Below the pieces are notes generated by a model. It was given only the letters and a program-made list of their open reading frames with translations, was not told the origin of the DNA and searched no databases. Below, one piece after another: positions 8,040 to 15,592 of a stretch of 38,542 bases of DNA. A program made the position numbers and the translations under genes. The stretch lies in NCBI GenBank assembly GCA_947371015.1, contig CANBNK010000037.1, positions 1 through 38,542 on the forward strand. Reading direction: 5' to 3'. This DNA is from Acetobacteraceae bacterium. Lineage in GTDB: Bacteria > Pseudomonadota > Alphaproteobacteria > Acetobacterales > Acetobacteraceae. Numbering within the stretch: position 1 is the stretch's first letter; the number at the start of each line of letters is the position of its first letter.

Positions 8040-8449
8040 TATGCCGCCGGGGCGGGGCTTTCATGCGTTGGGAAGTTCAGTTCCACGCCAACGCCGTCAG
8101 GGTCGTAGCAGAAGATCTGCGTGTTGCCGTCGCGCGGCAGCAGCTGCTCGCGGAACTCGACGCCGGAGGCCTGCAGGCGGGCGCGCACGCCCGGCAGGTC
8201 GGAGCAACCGAAGGCGATGTGGTCGAGCTGGCCGGTCGGGCCGGTCTTGCGCGCGGGCTTGGCTTCGTCGCCCTTCCGCGGCCCGATCAGGTGCACGGTC
8301 GGCGCGCCGGCAGACCACAGCCAGTAGCCCGGGAAGCTCAGCGGCGGACGGTAGCCGACCTCAAGCCCCAGGGCATTCACGTAGAAATCCTTGGTCGCCT
8401 CGAGGTCCACCGGGCAGATGGTGTAGTGTTGCAGCATGTGGAGTGGCAT
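8039..8449 (-). CDS. VOC family (glyoxalase/bleomycin-resistance/dioxygenase superfamily) protein
   Basis: The 136-residue protein is a two-module vicinal-oxygen-chelate fold. Likely metal ligands are H8 (LQHYTI), H53 (TVHLIG), H77 (LDHIAF) and E123 (VGVELNF), one per beta-alpha-beta unit, as in glyoxalase I and small VOC lyases. The motif FYVNALGLEVGYRPP is typical. The length excludes a full extradiol dioxygenase. It starts at the ATG 8447-8449 with AAAAGGGGAAAA upstream and lies 24 bases downstream of the flavin monooxygenase gene, so it probably handles that enzyme's product or a reactive by-product. The exact reaction cannot be read from the sequence. Confidence 0.85.
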   Translation of the reverse strand: MPLHMLQHYTICPVDLEATKDFYVNALGLEVGYRPPLSFPGYWLWSAGAPTVHLIGPRKGDEAKPARKTGPTGQLDHIAFGCSDLPGVRARLQASGVEFREQLLPRDGNTQIFCYDPDGVGVELNFPTHESPAPAA

Positions 8450-8473
8450 GGCGTTTTCCCCTTTTCTTGGTTT

Positions 8474-9682
8474 TCAGATGAAGCGGGCAGCGACGCTGAG
8501 ACCGAGGAAGTGTTGTCCGCAGGTCTCGATATGGCCGGTGCGGCCTTGGATCTGCTGGGCCGAGGCGTGGATGTCGCGCATCCGACGCTCGAACGGGTTG
8601 GAGGCGAAGATCGCGGTGGCGCCAGCCTCATGATAGGCGAACTCGGCGACTTCCTTGGCGCGCTTGATGGCGCTGGTGGTGGCCAGTCGCATCATCACCT
8701 TGTTGTCCAGGTCGAGGCTGCCGGTGGCGGCGATGCAGGCCTCGCCGTCCTTGATCGTCTCCAGCACGAAGGCGCGGGCGCTGCGCAGCTTGGCCTCGTT
8801 CTCGGCCACCAGGTGGTGCATCACCGGGCTGTCGCGCAGCGTGCGGGCGGTGTGGGAGGGGGTCTTGGACTGGGCCAGCGCCTTGAGGTCGTCCAGCATG
8901 GCCCGCGCGATGCCCATGGAGACCGCGGCGAACCCGCAGGAAAAAGCCGAGGTGGTGGAGAACCGATAAAAGGGCAGGTCGATGGTGCGGTTCTCGTCCA
9001 GGTCGCGCTGCACGCTGAAGGCGTCCGGCACGAAGAGGTCGGTGAGCGTATAGTGGTCGCTGCCGGTGGCGCGCAGGCCGACGACATTCCAGTTGCTCGT
9101 CCAGTTGAGCTGGGCCTGCGGGATCAGCATGGTTCGCTCGACCAGCTTGCCGCTGGCGTCCTTCAGGAGCGAGCCGTCGGGCAGCTCGATGTTGCAATGC
9201 GCGCCCATATAGGTGGCGTGGTGCCCGCCACTGCCGAACCCCCACTTACCGGTTACGCGATAGCCACCGGGCACCACTTTGGCGCGGCTTTCAAGCATGA
9301 AGCCCCAGGCCAGCACGCCGCGGGGGTTGTCGACCCAGATCGTTGCCTGGGTTTCCGGCGGGAGGTAGCCGGCGGCCATGGAACAGCCGCTGGCCTGGCC
9401 GACGCACCAGGCGGACGAGGCATCGGCGCCGGCGAGGGTTTCCATGAAGCGGACGAAGGTGGAAAGGTCGGCGCCGTAGCCGCCGAGGTGCTTCGGCAGC
9501 AGCACGCGGTACAGGCTGCGGTCGTGCAGGGCTTCCAGCACCGTGGGCGTCAACTGGCCCAGGGCTTCGTTCTTCGGTGCCTCGGCGCGCAGCAGGGGCG
9601 CGATCTCGCGCGCCAGGGCCACGGGGTCGCCGTTCAGGGCCTTGGGGGCCGAGGCCCGATTCAGGTCCAGCGCTGCGCTCAT
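8474..9682 (-). CDS. Flavin-dependent monooxygenase of the acyl-CoA dehydrogenase fold (DszC/HpaH-C2 type)
   Basis: The 402-residue protein has the acyl-CoA dehydrogenase fold but resembles the two-component FMNH2-dependent monooxygenases: helical N-terminus with LRAEAPKNEALGQLTPTV, a SAWCVGQASG segment, the central beta domain YRVTGKWGFGSGGHHA, and a C-terminal helical bundle (GHIETCGQHFLGL). It lacks the catalytic Glu context of a true acyl-CoA dehydrogenase as far as I can judge. These enzymes hydroxylate aromatic or heterocyclic substrates using reduced flavin from a separate reductase, and no reductase gene is in the window. I chose the ATG at 9680-9682, with GGGAGGC 7 bases upstream; a longer reading would enter the operator region. 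It is the first gene of the operon facing tetR. Confidence 0.85.
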   Translation of the reverse strand: MSAALDLNRASAPKALNGDPVALAREIAPLLRAEAPKNEALGQLTPTVLEALHDRSLYRVLLPKHLGGYGADLSTFVRFMETLAGADASSAWCVGQASGCSMAAGYLPPETQATIWVDNPRGVLAWGFMLESRAKVVPGGYRVTGKWGFGSGGHHATYMGAHCNIELPDGSLLKDASGKLVERTMLIPQAQLNWTSNWNVVGLRATGSDHYTLTDLFVPDAFSVQRDLDENRTIDLPFYRFSTTSAFSCGFAAVSMGIARAMLDDLKALAQSKTPSHTARTLRDSPVMHHLVAENEAKLRSARAFVLETIKDGEACIAATGSLDLDNKVMMRLATTSAIKRAKEVAEFAYHEAGATAIFASNPFERRMRDIHASAQQIQGRTGHIETCGQHFLGLSVAARFI

Positions 9683-9711
9683 GCCTGAGCCTCCCTTTCT
9701 GCTTGCCCTAT

Positions 9712-9727
9712 TTGGTCGCCTGACCAA
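9712..9727. promoter_or_regulatory. Predicted TetR operator between the divergent genes
   Basis: TTGGTC (9712-9717), four bases, then GACCAA (9722-9727) is a perfect dyad of the type bound by TetR-family dimers. It lies in the 85-base gap between a TetR gene and the monooxygenase operon and touches the predicted -10 box of that operon. Repressor binding here would block transcription to the left and could also autoregulate tetR. Confidence 0.65.
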
Positions 9728-9756
9728 TCCTGCGGCCAGGGCCGCCGGCCTGTCAA
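9727..9756 (-). promoter_or_regulatory. Predicted promoter of the monooxygenase operon
   Basis: On the minus strand a perfect TTGACA (complement of 9751-9756) is followed after 18 bases by CAGGAT (complement of 9727-9732; 3 of 6 consensus). The transcript would begin near 9720, in the middle of the 9712-9727 dyad, with a leader of about 38 bases before the ATG at 9682. Confidence 0.45.
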
Positions 9757-9767
9757 TGGGAGGCGCC

Positions 9768-10409
9768 ATGAGCGCGGCAGAACAGGGTGTGGTCTTGAGT
9801 GTGCGGGAGCGAATCCTGGCGGTGGCGCAGGACCTGTTCGCCGAGCTTGGCTATGCCGGCGCCGGCACCCGGGCCATTGCGCAGGCCGCCGGGGTGAACC
9901 TGGCGCTGATCCATTACCATTTCGGCGCCAAGCGTGACCTGTTCAAGGCGGCCTATAACCGCGGCGCGCAGAAGGTGACGGAGGCGCGGACCCGCGCGCT
10001 GGCCGAGGCGAGGGCCGCCTTTCCGGCCGGCGACATTCCGCTGGAAACGCTGGTGCATGCCTTCGTCGCGCCCTTCATGCTGAACGGCCAGACCGATGAA
10101 GGCCGCGCCACCATGCGCATGCACGCCCGGCTGCACACCGAACCCGAGAAGCTGGGCGAGGAAGTGCTGAGCACGGTCTATGACGAGACCACGCTGGCCT
10201 ATGTGGAAGCGTTTCAGCGCGCGCTGCCGGGGCTGAGCCGGGAGACGCTGTGCTGGCGGCTCTACTTCATGATGGGCGCCTATCGCTACACGCTGCTGCG
10301 CACCGGGCGGCTGGAAGCGATGAGCGGCGGCGCCTGCGACAGCGGCGACTTCGAGAAGGCGGTCGCGGAGATCGTGCCCTTTCTGGTGGCAGGGCTGCGC
10401 GCGGGCTAG
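9768..10409 (+). CDS. TetR/AcrR family transcriptional regulator
   Basis: The 213-residue protein begins with a TetR DNA-binding domain: RERILAVAQDLFAELGYAGAGT, then the recognition helix-turn-helix IAQAAGVNLALIHYHFGAKRDLF (about 33-60). The C-terminal two thirds are helical, for ligand binding and dimerisation, resembling CerR/AefR-like regulators with a DUF1956-type C-terminus. I chose the ATG at 9768-9770 because GGGAGG (9758-9763) lies five bases before it; an in-frame ATG at 9756 has no such site. It is divergent from the monooxygenase operon and upstream of the hydantoinase genes, so it may control either or both; the dyad at 9712-9727 favours the first. Confidence 0.92.
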   Translation: MSAAEQGVVLSVRERILAVAQDLFAELGYAGAGTRAIAQAAGVNLALIHYHFGAKRDLFKAAYNRGAQKVTEARTRALAEARAAFPAGDIPLETLVHAFVAPFMLNGQTDEGRATMRMHARLHTEPEKLGEEVLSTVYDETTLAYVEAFQRALPGLSRETLCWRLYFMMGAYRYTLLRTGRLEAMSGGACDSGDFEKAVAEIVPFLVAGLRAG

Positions 10410-10434
10410 CCGCTTCGGTCCCCTCGATGGCGCT

Positions 10435-10448
10435 TTGGCCGCGGCCAA
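10435..10448. promoter_or_regulatory. Perfect 14-bp palindrome between tetR and the hydantoinase gene
   Basis: TTGGCCGCGGCCAA is a perfect palindrome, 25 bases after the tetR stop and 50 bases before the hydantoinase start. Its outer half-site resembles the upstream dyad (TTGGTC versus TTGGCC), but the spacing is two bases shorter. It may be a second operator or a short terminator stem. Confidence 0.35.
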
Positions 10449-10498
10449 CCGGGTTGCGTCGCTTGCCAGCGGCGGCAAAGCCGTTCCACACTCGCTGC

Positions 10499-12562
10499 AT
10501 GGGGTTATCGCTGGGTGTCGATATCGGCGGGACCTTCACCGACTTTGCGCTGTTCGATGCAGCGCGCGGCGAAGTTTTCCTGCACAAGCGCCTGACCACG
10601 CCGGACGCGCCCGGGCGCGCCGTGCTGGAAGGTGCCGTGGCCTTGCTGGCCGAACACGGGGTTGGGCTGGAAGCGTTGGACGTGCTGGTGCACGGCACCA
10701 CGCTGATCACCAACGCCACCATTGAACGCAAGGGCGCGCGCACCGGGTTCCTGGCGACGCTGGGCTTTGCCGATGTCATCGAGATCGGCCGCGAGCAGCG
10801 CTACGACCTGTTCGACCTGCGGCTGCAATACCCGGACCCGCTGGTGCCCCGCGCCCTGCGGCGCGAAGTGGCCGAACGCGTGCTGGCGGGCGGCCGGGTG
10901 GAGACGCCGCTGGACGAGGCTGCGGTGCTGGCCGCGGTGGCGGAACTGGTGGCGCAGGGCATCGACGCGCTGGCGGTAGGGCTGCTGCACAGCTACGCGC
11001 ATCCGGCGCATGAGCAGCGCATCGGCGCGCTGGTGCGGCAGCATTTTCCGCGGCTGGCGGTATCGCTGTCGCATGAGGTCTCGCCCTTCATGCGCGAGTA
11101 CGAGCGGTGGACCACCACGATCGTCAACGCCTACACGCAGCCGCTGGCGGACCGCTATCTGGCGGCGCTGGAGGATGGGCTGGCGCAGGGCGGTTTCCGC
11201 GGGCGCCTGCTGGTGATGACCGCGAGCGGCGGCACGGCGACGCCGGGGATGGCGCGGCGCTTTCCGGTGCGGTTGATCGAGAGCGGGCCGGCGGCGGGGG
11301 CCTTGATGTCGGCCTGGTTGTCGCGCCGGCTTGAGGGCGTGGCGGACCTGCTTTCCTTCGACATGGGTGGCACGACGGCCAAGGGCGCGCTGGTGCGCGG
11401 CCACACGCCGCTGCGGCGGTTTGAGCTGGAAGTGGCGCGGGTGCATGCCTTCAAGAAGGGCAGCGGGCTGCCGTTGAAGATCCCCGTGCTGGACATGATC
11501 GAGATCGGCTCCGGCGGTGGCAGCATTGCCAGCCTGGATAACCGTGGGCTGATCGCGGTGGGGCCGCACAGCGCCGGCGCGGCGCCGGGGCCGGCCTGCT
11601 ACGGCCTGGGCGGGGCGGTACCGACACTGACCGACGCCAACCTGGTGCTGGGGCATCTGAACCCCAACTTCTTCCTGGGCGGCAAGATGGCGCTGGACGC
11701 CGGCGCCGCGCGGGCCGCGCTGGAGGCACGCTTTGGCGGGCTGGGCCTGGATGCGGCGCGGGCCGCCTGGGGCGTCTATGAGACCGCGAACGAGGACGTG
11801 GCGCGGGCCTTCCGCGTGCATGCGGCGGAGCGCGGCTTTGACTATCGCGGCTGCGCCATGGTGGCGTTTGGCGGCAGCGGGCCGCTGTGTGCCACGCGGA
11901 TCGCGCGGAAGTTGCGGGTGCCGAAGCTGGTGTTCCCGGCGGGGGCGGGCGTGATGAGTGCGATCGGCTTGCTGGTCAGCCCGTTGCAGCATGAGGTGGT
12001 GCGCAGCGACCGCGTGCTGCTGGAAGACCTGGATGATGCCGGGCTGGAAGCGCGCTTCGTGCGGCTGGAGGCCGAGGTGCGCGCGCCCTTGCGGGAAGCG
12101 GGCGTGGCGGCGCCGGTGATGCAGCGGGCGCTGGACATGCGCTATCGCGGCCAGGGCTATGAGATTGATGTCGCGCTGCCTGAAGGCGCGGGCATTACGG
12201 AACTGCCGGCGCTGTTCGAGGTGGCGTATCGGCGGATCTTCAACATCACCTTCCCCGGCCAGGGGTTGGAGATTGTGAACTGGAAGGCGAGCGCCAGCGG
12301 GCCGCCGCCGGCCGCGCTGGAGACGCTGCGGATTGTCACGCCAAGCGCGGGCGCCGCGCTGAAGGGCGAGCGGCAGGTGTACCAGGCGGCGAGCAACAGC
12401 TATCGCGCCGTGCCGGTGTATAACCGCTACGCGCTGGCACCCGGCGAGACGCTGCTGGGCCCGGCACTGGTGGAGGAGAATGAGAGCACCTGCGTGCTCG
12501 GCGCCGGCGACAGCGCGGTGCTGGATGCCGGGGGCAACCTGGTGGTGAGTGTCGGGCTATGA
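10499..12562 (+). CDS. Hydantoinase/oxoprolinase family protein, HyuA-type ATP-binding subunit
   Basis: The 687-residue protein belongs to the HyuA / 5-oxoprolinase N-half / acetone carboxylase beta family. The N-terminus carries the actin-like ATPase motif GVDIGGTFTDFALF (6-19), HGTTLITNATIER follows near 63-76, and the second nucleotide-binding element LLSFDMGGTTAKGA and GSGGGSIA lie in the middle. These enzymes use ATP to activate a cyclic amide for hydrolysis (N-methylhydantoin, 5-oxoproline) or a ketone for carboxylation. The ATG at 10499 gives the normal N-terminus but has no clear Shine-Dalgarno. The stop overlaps the next gene by 4 bases (ATGA). The partner length (546 residues) suits hydantoinase rather than acetone carboxylase. 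Confidence 0.93.
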   Translation: MGLSLGVDIGGTFTDFALFDAARGEVFLHKRLTTPDAPGRAVLEGAVALLAEHGVGLEALDVLVHGTTLITNATIERKGARTGFLATLGFADVIEIGREQRYDLFDLRLQYPDPLVPRALRREVAERVLAGGRVETPLDEAAVLAAVAELVAQGIDALAVGLLHSYAHPAHEQRIGALVRQHFPRLAVSLSHEVSPFMREYERWTTTIVNAYTQPLADRYLAALEDGLAQGGFRGRLLVMTASGGTATPGMARRFPVRLIESGPAAGALMSAWLSRRLEGVADLLSFDMGGTTAKGALVRGHTPLRRFELEVARVHAFKKGSGLPLKIPVLDMIEIGSGGGSIASLDNRGLIAVGPHSAGAAPGPACYGLGGAVPTLTDANLVLGHLNPNFFLGGKMALDAGAARAALEARFGGLGLDAARAAWGVYETANEDVARAFRVHAAERGFDYRGCAMVAFGGSGPLCATRIARKLRVPKLVFPAGAGVMSAIGLLVSPLQHEVVRSDRVLLEDLDDAGLEARFVRLEAEVRAPLREAGVAAPVMQRALDMRYRGQGYEIDVALPEGAGITELPALFEVAYRRIFNITFPGQGLEIVNWKASASGPPPAALETLRIVTPSAGAALKGERQVYQAASNSYRAVPVYNRYALAPGETLLGPALVEENESTCVLGAGDSAVLDAGGNLVVSVGL

Positions 12563-14199
12563 GCTATGATCCCGTCGAACTCGGCATCATGTGGGACCGC
12601 GTGGTCAGCATCGCCGACGAGGTGGTCTCGGCGCTGATCACCACGTCGTTCTCGACCATCGTGCGGGAAAGCGGCGACCTGTCCTGCATGCTGTTCAACG
12701 GCGATGGCGCTTCGCTGGCGCAGGGCAATTTCTCGGTGCCCAGCTTTACCGGCACCGGGCCGCCGACACTGCGGCACATGCTGGCGAAGTTTCCGCCGGA
12801 AGCCCTGGAGCCGGGCGATGTGCTGATCACCAACGACCCCTGGATGGGCACCGGCCATACCTGGGACGTCAACGTCATGCGGCCGGTGTTCCGCGGTGGC
12901 CGGCTGGTGGCGTACACGCTGAGCGTGACGCACTTGCCTGATATCGGCGGGCTGGGGTTCTCCACCGTCGGCACCGACATTTATGCCGAGGGGCTGCGGC
13001 TGCCGATCCAGAAGCTGCTGAAGCGCGGCGTGGTGAATGCGGAGCTGATGGAGATCATCCTCGGCAATGTGCGCTTTCCGGAGATGGTGCAGGGCGACAT
13101 ACTCGCGAACATCGCCTGCAACGAGGTCGGTGGCCGGCTGCTGGTCGATTTCATGGATGAGTACAAGCTCGACGACCTGGGGCCGCTGTCGCGGGCGATC
13201 ATCGAGCGGACCGAGAGCGCGATGCGGGCGAAGATCGCGCTGATACCGGATGGCGTGTACCGCAACGCCATTCCGGTGGAGGGCGTGGACGAGCCGCTGC
13301 GGCTGGAATGCGCGGTGACCATCAGGGGCAGCGACGTGCTGATCGACCTGGAAGGCACCACGCCCAGCGTGCCGCGCGCGATCAACGTGCCGCTCTGCTA
13401 CACCCGCGCCTTCTGCAATTACGCGCTGAAGGTGGTGACGATTCCGGACCTGCCGAACAATGAAGGCGCGGCCAACCCCATCACGCTGACGGCGCCGCCG
13501 GGCTGCGTGCTGAACGCGCTGTCGCCGAGCGCGACGGCGGGGCGGCATGTCATCGGGCATTTCGTCGCGCCGCTGATCTTCGGTGCGCTGGCACCAGCCT
13601 TGCCAAGCCAGGTGCAGGCGGATTGCGGCATGTTGAGCCAGACCAGCATGCGCGGCATCAACCTGGCGGAACGGCCAGTGTCATCCCTGTTCTTCGCCGC
13701 TGGCGGCTTCGGTGCGTTGCAGGGGCAGGATGGGCGGGACGCGACGCCCGGGCCTTCCAACATGATCGGCAGCCCGATCGAGATCTGGGAGGACGAGACC
13801 AATGTCACGGTGCTGCACAAGCGGCTGATCCCCGACAGCGGCGGCGCCGGAGAATGGCGCGGCGGCAATGGCCAGGCGATAGCGCTGCGCAACGACACCG
13901 GCCATGTGCTGGACGCCGCCTGCTTTTCCAGCCGCAGCGAACATGCGGCGCAGGGCTACAATGGCGGCAAGCCTGGCGCCCTGCGGGAGACGCTGCTGAA
14001 CGGCGAGCACGTGCATCCGAAGGGGCGCTACCTGATGCAGCCCGGCGAGGTGCTGGAAACGCGCGAGGCCGGCGGCGGTGGCTATGGCGACCCGGCGCGG
14101 CGTGCGCGTGCGACGGTGCTGGCGGATATCGAAACCGGGCGGCTGACGCCGGAAGGCGCGGCACGCGATTTCGGCGTGAAGACGGGGAGCGGGACATGA
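12559..14199 (+). CDS. Hydantoinase B/oxoprolinase family protein, HyuB-type subunit
   Basis: The 546-residue protein is the HyuB-type catalytic partner of the preceding HyuA-type gene. Recognisable family blocks are RESGDLSCMLFNGDG, ITNDPWMGTGHTWDVNV (likely metal-binding Asp/His), and the glycine-rich C-terminus REAGGGGYGDP. With HyuA it should form an ATP-dependent cyclic amide hydrolase; the true ring substrate is unknown. It is clearly shorter than acetone carboxylase alpha subunits (about 770 residues), and no gamma subunit gene is nearby. The gene overlaps both neighbours by 4 bases (ATGA at 12559-12562 and 14196-14199), so the three proteins are translationally coupled. Confidence 0.93.
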   Translation: MSYDPVELGIMWDRVVSIADEVVSALITTSFSTIVRESGDLSCMLFNGDGASLAQGNFSVPSFTGTGPPTLRHMLAKFPPEALEPGDVLITNDPWMGTGHTWDVNVMRPVFRGGRLVAYTLSVTHLPDIGGLGFSTVGTDIYAEGLRLPIQKLLKRGVVNAELMEIILGNVRFPEMVQGDILANIACNEVGGRLLVDFMDEYKLDDLGPLSRAIIERTESAMRAKIALIPDGVYRNAIPVEGVDEPLRLECAVTIRGSDVLIDLEGTTPSVPRAINVPLCYTRAFCNYALKVVTIPDLPNNEGAANPITLTAPPGCVLNALSPSATAGRHVIGHFVAPLIFGALAPALPSQVQADCGMLSQTSMRGINLAERPVSSLFFAAGGFGALQGQDGRDATPGPSNMIGSPIEIWEDETNVTVLHKRLIPDSGGAGEWRGGNGQAIALRNDTGHVLDAACFSSRSEHAAQGYNGGKPGALRETLLNGEHVHPKGRYLMQPGEVLETREAGGGGYGDPARRARATVLADIETGRLTPEGAARDFGVKTGSGT

Positions 14200-15512
14200 C
14201 CGAGGACAGTGGCGACTACGGGCGGCTGCGCGAGGCCGTCGGCAAGCACATGTTCCGCTACACGCCGGCGGGGTTTGCCAGCTACTTCGTCGGGCGGGCG
14301 AAGGGCACGTATATCTACGACCACAATGGGCGAGCGATTTTGGATTTCTGCTCGGGGCAGATGTGCGCGACGCTGGGGCATAACCACCCCGTGGTGACGG
14401 AAGCCATTGAGCAGAGCTGCCGCGATGTGCTGCACCTGTTCAGCGGGCTGCTGTCACCCAGCGTGGTGCATCTGGCGGAGCAACTGGGCGCGCTGCTGCC
14501 GGCGCAGCTGCAGAAGATGATGTTCGTCTCGACCGGCAGCGAGAGCAACGAGGCGGCGCTGCGCATGGCCAAGCTGCGCCAGGGCGGGTTCGAGGTCATC
14601 GGGCTCAGTGGGTCCTGGCATGGCGTGACGATGGGGGCGAATTCCTCAACCTATAACGGCGCGCGGGCGGGCTATGGGCCGGCGGCGCCCGGCAGCATGG
14701 CGATACCGGGGCCGAACAGCTATCGCTGCCCGATCAAGCATTGCCGCGACAAGTGCGACATGACCTGCCTGGATGTCGGTTTCAGCATGTACGACGCGCA
14801 GAGCGTCGGCGCGCCGGCGGCGGTGATCGCGGAGCCGATCCTGAGCAGCGCCGGCATCATCGTGCCACCCGAAGGCTACTTCGTGAAGCTGAAGCAGAAG
14901 TGCGAGGAGCGCGGCATGCTGCTGATCCTCGACGAAGCGCAGACCGGCATGGGGCGGACGGGCACGACCTTCCACTTCGAACAACTCGGCATCGTGCCGG
15001 ATATCATCACACTGTCAAAAACGCTGGGCGCGGGGCTGCCGATGGCGGCCGTCATCACCAGCGACGAGATCGAGGCCGACTGCCACGAGAAGGGGTTCCT
15101 GTTTTATACCTCGCACGTCTCGGACCCGCTGCCGGCGGCCGTTGGCCTGGCGGTGCTGCGGGTGATGAAGGAGGAGAACCTCACCGAGCGGGCCGCCACC
15201 ATGGGCACCTACATGATGGACAGCCTGCGCGCCCTGCAGCAGCGCTACGAATGCATCGGCGACGTGCGCGGCAAGGGGCTGCTGGTGGGATTGGAGATTG
15301 TGCAGGACCGCGAGGGCCGCAAGGCCGACCGCAACCTGGCCTCGCGCATCCAGAATGAATGCCTGGAAGCGGGGCTGGTGCTGCACGCGGTCCGGCAGGA
15401 ATCCCAGAGCGCCATTCGGCTGGCACCGCCGCTGAATGTCAGCAAGGATGAGATGGATACCGGCATCGCCATCATCGACCAGGCGATCCGCCGGGCACTT
15501 GAGACGGCCTGA
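14196..15512 (+). CDS. Class III PLP enzyme resembling 2,2-dialkylglycine decarboxylase (DgdA-like)
   Basis: The 438-residue fold-type I PLP enzyme closely follows dialkylglycine decarboxylase (433 residues). Hallmarks in order: SGQM with Gln55 (equivalent to the decarboxylation-promoting Gln52), GSWHG with Trp141 stacking on PLP, EPILSSAGII with Ser218, LDEAQTG with D246 and Q249, the PLP lysine K275 in LSKTLGAGLP, SHVSDPLPAAVGL, and Arg408 in IRLAPPL. DgdA decarboxylates alpha,alpha-dialkylated amino acids to ketones and transfers the amino group to pyruvate. A four-cysteine cluster, CPIKHCRDKCDMTC (178-191), is an unusual feature. The start overlaps the HyuB stop by 4 bases. A plain aminotransferase role is the alternative. 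Confidence 0.85.
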   Translation: MTEDSGDYGRLREAVGKHMFRYTPAGFASYFVGRAKGTYIYDHNGRAILDFCSGQMCATLGHNHPVVTEAIEQSCRDVLHLFSGLLSPSVVHLAEQLGALLPAQLQKMMFVSTGSESNEAALRMAKLRQGGFEVIGLSGSWHGVTMGANSSTYNGARAGYGPAAPGSMAIPGPNSYRCPIKHCRDKCDMTCLDVGFSMYDAQSVGAPAAVIAEPILSSAGIIVPPEGYFVKLKQKCEERGMLLILDEAQTGMGRTGTTFHFEQLGIVPDIITLSKTLGAGLPMAAVITSDEIEADCHEKGFLFYTSHVSDPLPAAVGLAVLRVMKEENLTERAATMGTYMMDSLRALQQRYECIGDVRGKGLLVGLEIVQDREGRKADRNLASRIQNECLEAGLVLHAVRQESQSAIRLAPPLNVSKDEMDTGIAIIDQAIRRALETA

Positions 15513-15531
15513 AGGCCGCGCATGATTTTTT
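15505..15531 (+). terminator. Possible intrinsic terminator after the DgdA-like gene
   Basis: CGGCC (15505-15509), TGAA, GGCCG (15514-15518), then seven bases, then TTTTTT (15526-15531). The stem includes the stop codon. The gap between stem and T-run makes it a weak candidate, but T-runs are rare in this DNA. Confidence 0.4.
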
Positions 15532-15533
15532 GA

Positions 15534-15579
15534 GTGCCTGATCCGCTTCGGCCGCTTCGCGCGTAAGCGGATCAGGCAC
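15534..15579. repeat. Perfect 15-bp inverted repeat next to the ribosome binding site of the NHL gene
   Basis: GTGCCTGATCCGCTT (15534-15548) and AAGCGGATCAGGCAC (15565-15579) are exact inverse complements around a 16-base GC-rich loop. The Shine-Dalgarno AGGGAGG of the next gene begins at 15581, one base later. It could be a dispersed palindromic repeat, an operator, or an RNA hairpin that affects initiation of the NHL gene. Confidence 0.7.
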
Positions 15580-15592
15580 CAGGGAGGTTGCG

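Noticed and set aside
8474-9682. Fatty-acid acyl-CoA dehydrogenase
   Set aside because: The fold is shared, but the sequence blocks fit two-component flavin monooxygenases, and no beta-oxidation genes are adjacent in the operon.
7922-9688. 588-residue plus-strand open frame opposite the VOC and monooxygenase genes
   Set aside because: It spans two real minus-strand genes and their gap, and has the biased composition of an antisense frame.
10499-14199. Acetone carboxylase beta/alpha subunits
   Set aside because: The HyuB-type protein (546 residues) is far shorter than acetone carboxylase alpha (about 770), and no gamma subunit gene is present.
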